Position numbers and translations under genes: made by a program. DNA of 64,000 bases from NCBI RefSeq assembly GCF_901709675.1, contig NC_051107.1, positions 2,287,501-2,351,500 of the forward strand, given 5' to 3'. The notes beneath the pieces were generated by a model. The model did no database searches and was not told the origin of the DNA. It saw only the letters and a list, made by a program, of their open reading frames with translations. This document shows positions 61,871-64,000 of the stretch, piece by piece. Source of the DNA: Syngnathus acus. Its lineage: Eukaryota; Chordata; Actinopteri; Syngnathiformes; Syngnathidae. How positions within the stretch are numbered: the stretch's first letter is position 1; each line of letters opens with the position of its first letter.

Positions 61871-64000
61871 ATTATGTATGTGCACATGTGTGTGTGCGTG
61901 TGTGTGTGTGTGTGTGTGTCTTCTTCCAAATGATGTCTTTCATCTCTCGACTTCAGATGCTGCCGTCACCTTCTTCCATTATCTGGCAGGATGAAGTGTG
62001 ACACACAAGGCAGATTGTGTTGAGAACAAAGGACAAGGATTCACCAACACAGACACACACACACACACACAGACACACACACACAAATTCTGTGGTTGGA
62101 ATGATCCTGACAACAGAAAACGATAAAGAAAGAACCGCAGTTGTTCCTTGAACTCGTGAAAATGAACAATTGGAGGATACAAAGGGTGTTCAGTTATAAT
62201 AAAAAAAACAACCCTAAATTAAAAAAAAAAAAAAAGAAAAGAGCAAGCACATCTGTCGCGGTGCCTTCAAGGACTTCAAATGGTTCCAGTGGAGCTGCCT
62301 GCTGCTCGCTGGCCAACAGCAGCAGACTGTGGCTGAGCTCAGAGAATATGTCCGCAGCCTATAAAGAGATGCCAGGAAAACCCCTCTGAGGATTTTTTTT
62401 TTTTAAAGAAGAAATCTAAATCCAGTCTGTGTGCAGTGCAGGGGGGGGGGGTACTTGCAATTCACTGAAATCAAAGCTACACCATTCCTTGGCAAAGTAG
62501 AAGAGCATGGATGAAACTGGATTTTGACAAAACTGTGCTTATCCCACATCAGCTGTGGAAATTCGAAAATCTTTCCAAATACATTTTGAGCGCATCAAAA
62601 CAGCATTGTATTAAAGCACAAGTAAAAATAGTGTTGAAAAGCTTTCTAAGTGCATTTTACCAGCCGGTCATAATAGGAGTCCATAACACTAATGTTGTTT
62701 TGCTTACAGGGTGCTATTTAGTATTTTATGTAGCACTGAAAATATGGAATATCAAATATTGTTTAGAAGAAAAGCATTCTGGTTTTCCTTTAAAGAAAAA
62801 AAGCTTGCTATTTTCCTAGTCTTAGAGATGTTATAAAACATCTGCTATTTTCCTTTTTTAAATATTTATGAGATTAATGTTTAAAACATTTATTTTCCTC
62901 TCCAACCATCTTCACAGTTTAATTTGATATAAACAATATTCATAATATTTAACTATAGAGGGACTTTTTTTATGACTGCATGTCTCAATGCCCATTGACA
63001 TTGTGCTGCTCCTGGTGTTTACACACCTTGGCCACCAGGGGTCAGTAATATATAGCCGTACATAATACACACAGAAGACTTTCAAAACTAGGTTACGGTC
63101 GTTTTTCGCTGGGGATTGGGTAGCAGATGATCTCGTAGTAATAAGCAGCAGTTATAATTTATAAGGATAAATGGAGGCTGGGCGTCTAATCCAGAAGGGA
63201 GACACAAATTAGTAAAAGATAAAATTAATATTGTGGACAAAGATGGATGGCCGTGCATCACAGGAAATCCGCAGCCCTCGTTACAAAGCCCATCAGATCC
63301 CTCAGCGTGCCCCGTTTTTCTTTACTACGCCGACGAGGGGCATCGGGGTGGACGTTCCGCCGTGTTTGTATTACACCGGCGCAATCAAGACGCCTATTAG
63401 CTGCTGTCACGGCTCGCCCGTAAGTGAGAAACGAGCTTCAGAAAAGTGATAAATGTATAGCGCGCTAGCTATTTCCCATGCTGTCATTAGGCCAAGGGTG
63501 TCAACAGCGAAGAGCAAGGTGTCCTCTCTATCGGGATCTTAATGAGAGGCGGGATGTGGCGCACCCCCCTAAAAAAGATCACCCCGACGATGGTGAGACG
63601 GCTTCATTAAGCGCACTACGGTGCTGTCACTCCTGGCAAAGGGGCGAGGCGGCCGAAGGGACGGCAAACAACAACACTGTAATAACGTTGACATTTAAAA
63701 TAGGCTTCGGGTATCATATCCAATTTCTCCCCGTGCACCCTTAATTCCCTTTTAATTGCTTTGCCGTGCTGGTCGCCGAATAAGGCTGTCTCTCTTCATT
63801 TATGAGCATGAGGGGACGGGGGCACGGTGTGTATGTGTGTTGGCGGCGGGGAGGTGTGTGTGCGTGTGTGGGGTTCATCGACTAAATGGAGGCGCTGCCA
63901 AATTGCACTGCCAATGCAAAGATAATTGGTAGCCCGTCCAAACCAAATCAAACACTTTATAAAAGAGCTTTGATGAAACACTGTTGGAGAGCCAACTCTA
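61871..64000. other. Gene desert block 9 with microsatellites
   Basis: A TG repeat lies at 61,880-61,919 and a CA repeat at 62,050-62,085. A copy of the GGCCACC-type repeat in reverse orientation lies at about 62,995-63,085. Candidate regulatory stretches lie near 63,180-63,480 and 63,560-63,780. No gene recognised. Confidence 0.5.

Overview
The window looks like nuclear DNA of a teleost fish. It holds two intron-rich vertebrate genes with GT/AG splice sites, fish-type dispersed repeats (hAT, pogo/Tigger-like, tRNA-derived SINE, LINE tail) and a long non-coding stretch. I cannot name the species. I see no operons, CRISPR arrays, rRNA genes or intact tRNA genes.

Region 1 (about 1,180-9,430, minus strand) is nrf1, the nuclear respiratory factor 1 transcription factor. 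I could rebuild it as one non-coding and nine coding exons giving a 525-residue protein. It is close to the human 503-residue protein apart from an in-frame block of 23 codons near the N-terminus. Region 2 (9,430-14,230) is intergenic. It contains a possible small plus-strand transcript and a 2.5 kb higher-order tandem array made of alternating 155 bp and 230 bp monomers.

Region 3 (14,230-21,300, minus strand) is the most striking gene. Twenty-three exons join in a consistent reading frame to give about 1,265 residues. The first 225 residues match the N-terminal TRFH-like domain of TIN2 (TINF2, the shelterin bridge protein). The rest contains seven tandem Myb/SANT-like DNA-binding domains alternating with short linkers that themselves share a motif. 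Human TIN2 has no such domains. A single protein would therefore combine the shelterin hub fold with an array of potential DNA readers. The SANT and linker modules sit on exons of complementary phase (1-2 and 2-1), which points to growth by tandem exon-pair duplication.

Region 4 (21,300-64,000) is a gene desert on present evidence. No open reading frame in it has convincing protein-family content. It holds a LINE 3' end, a hAT-type element with an 8 bp target-site duplication and an internal duplication that encloses a telomere-like minisatellite, a pogo/Tigger-like MITE, a tRNA-derived SINE, several copies of a short GGCCACC-containing repeat, microsatellites, and many AT-motif-rich stretches that look like candidate conserved non-coding elements. 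The two genes are transcribed in the same direction, the TIN2-like gene lying upstream of nrf1. Nothing in the sequence links their functions beyond neighbourhood.
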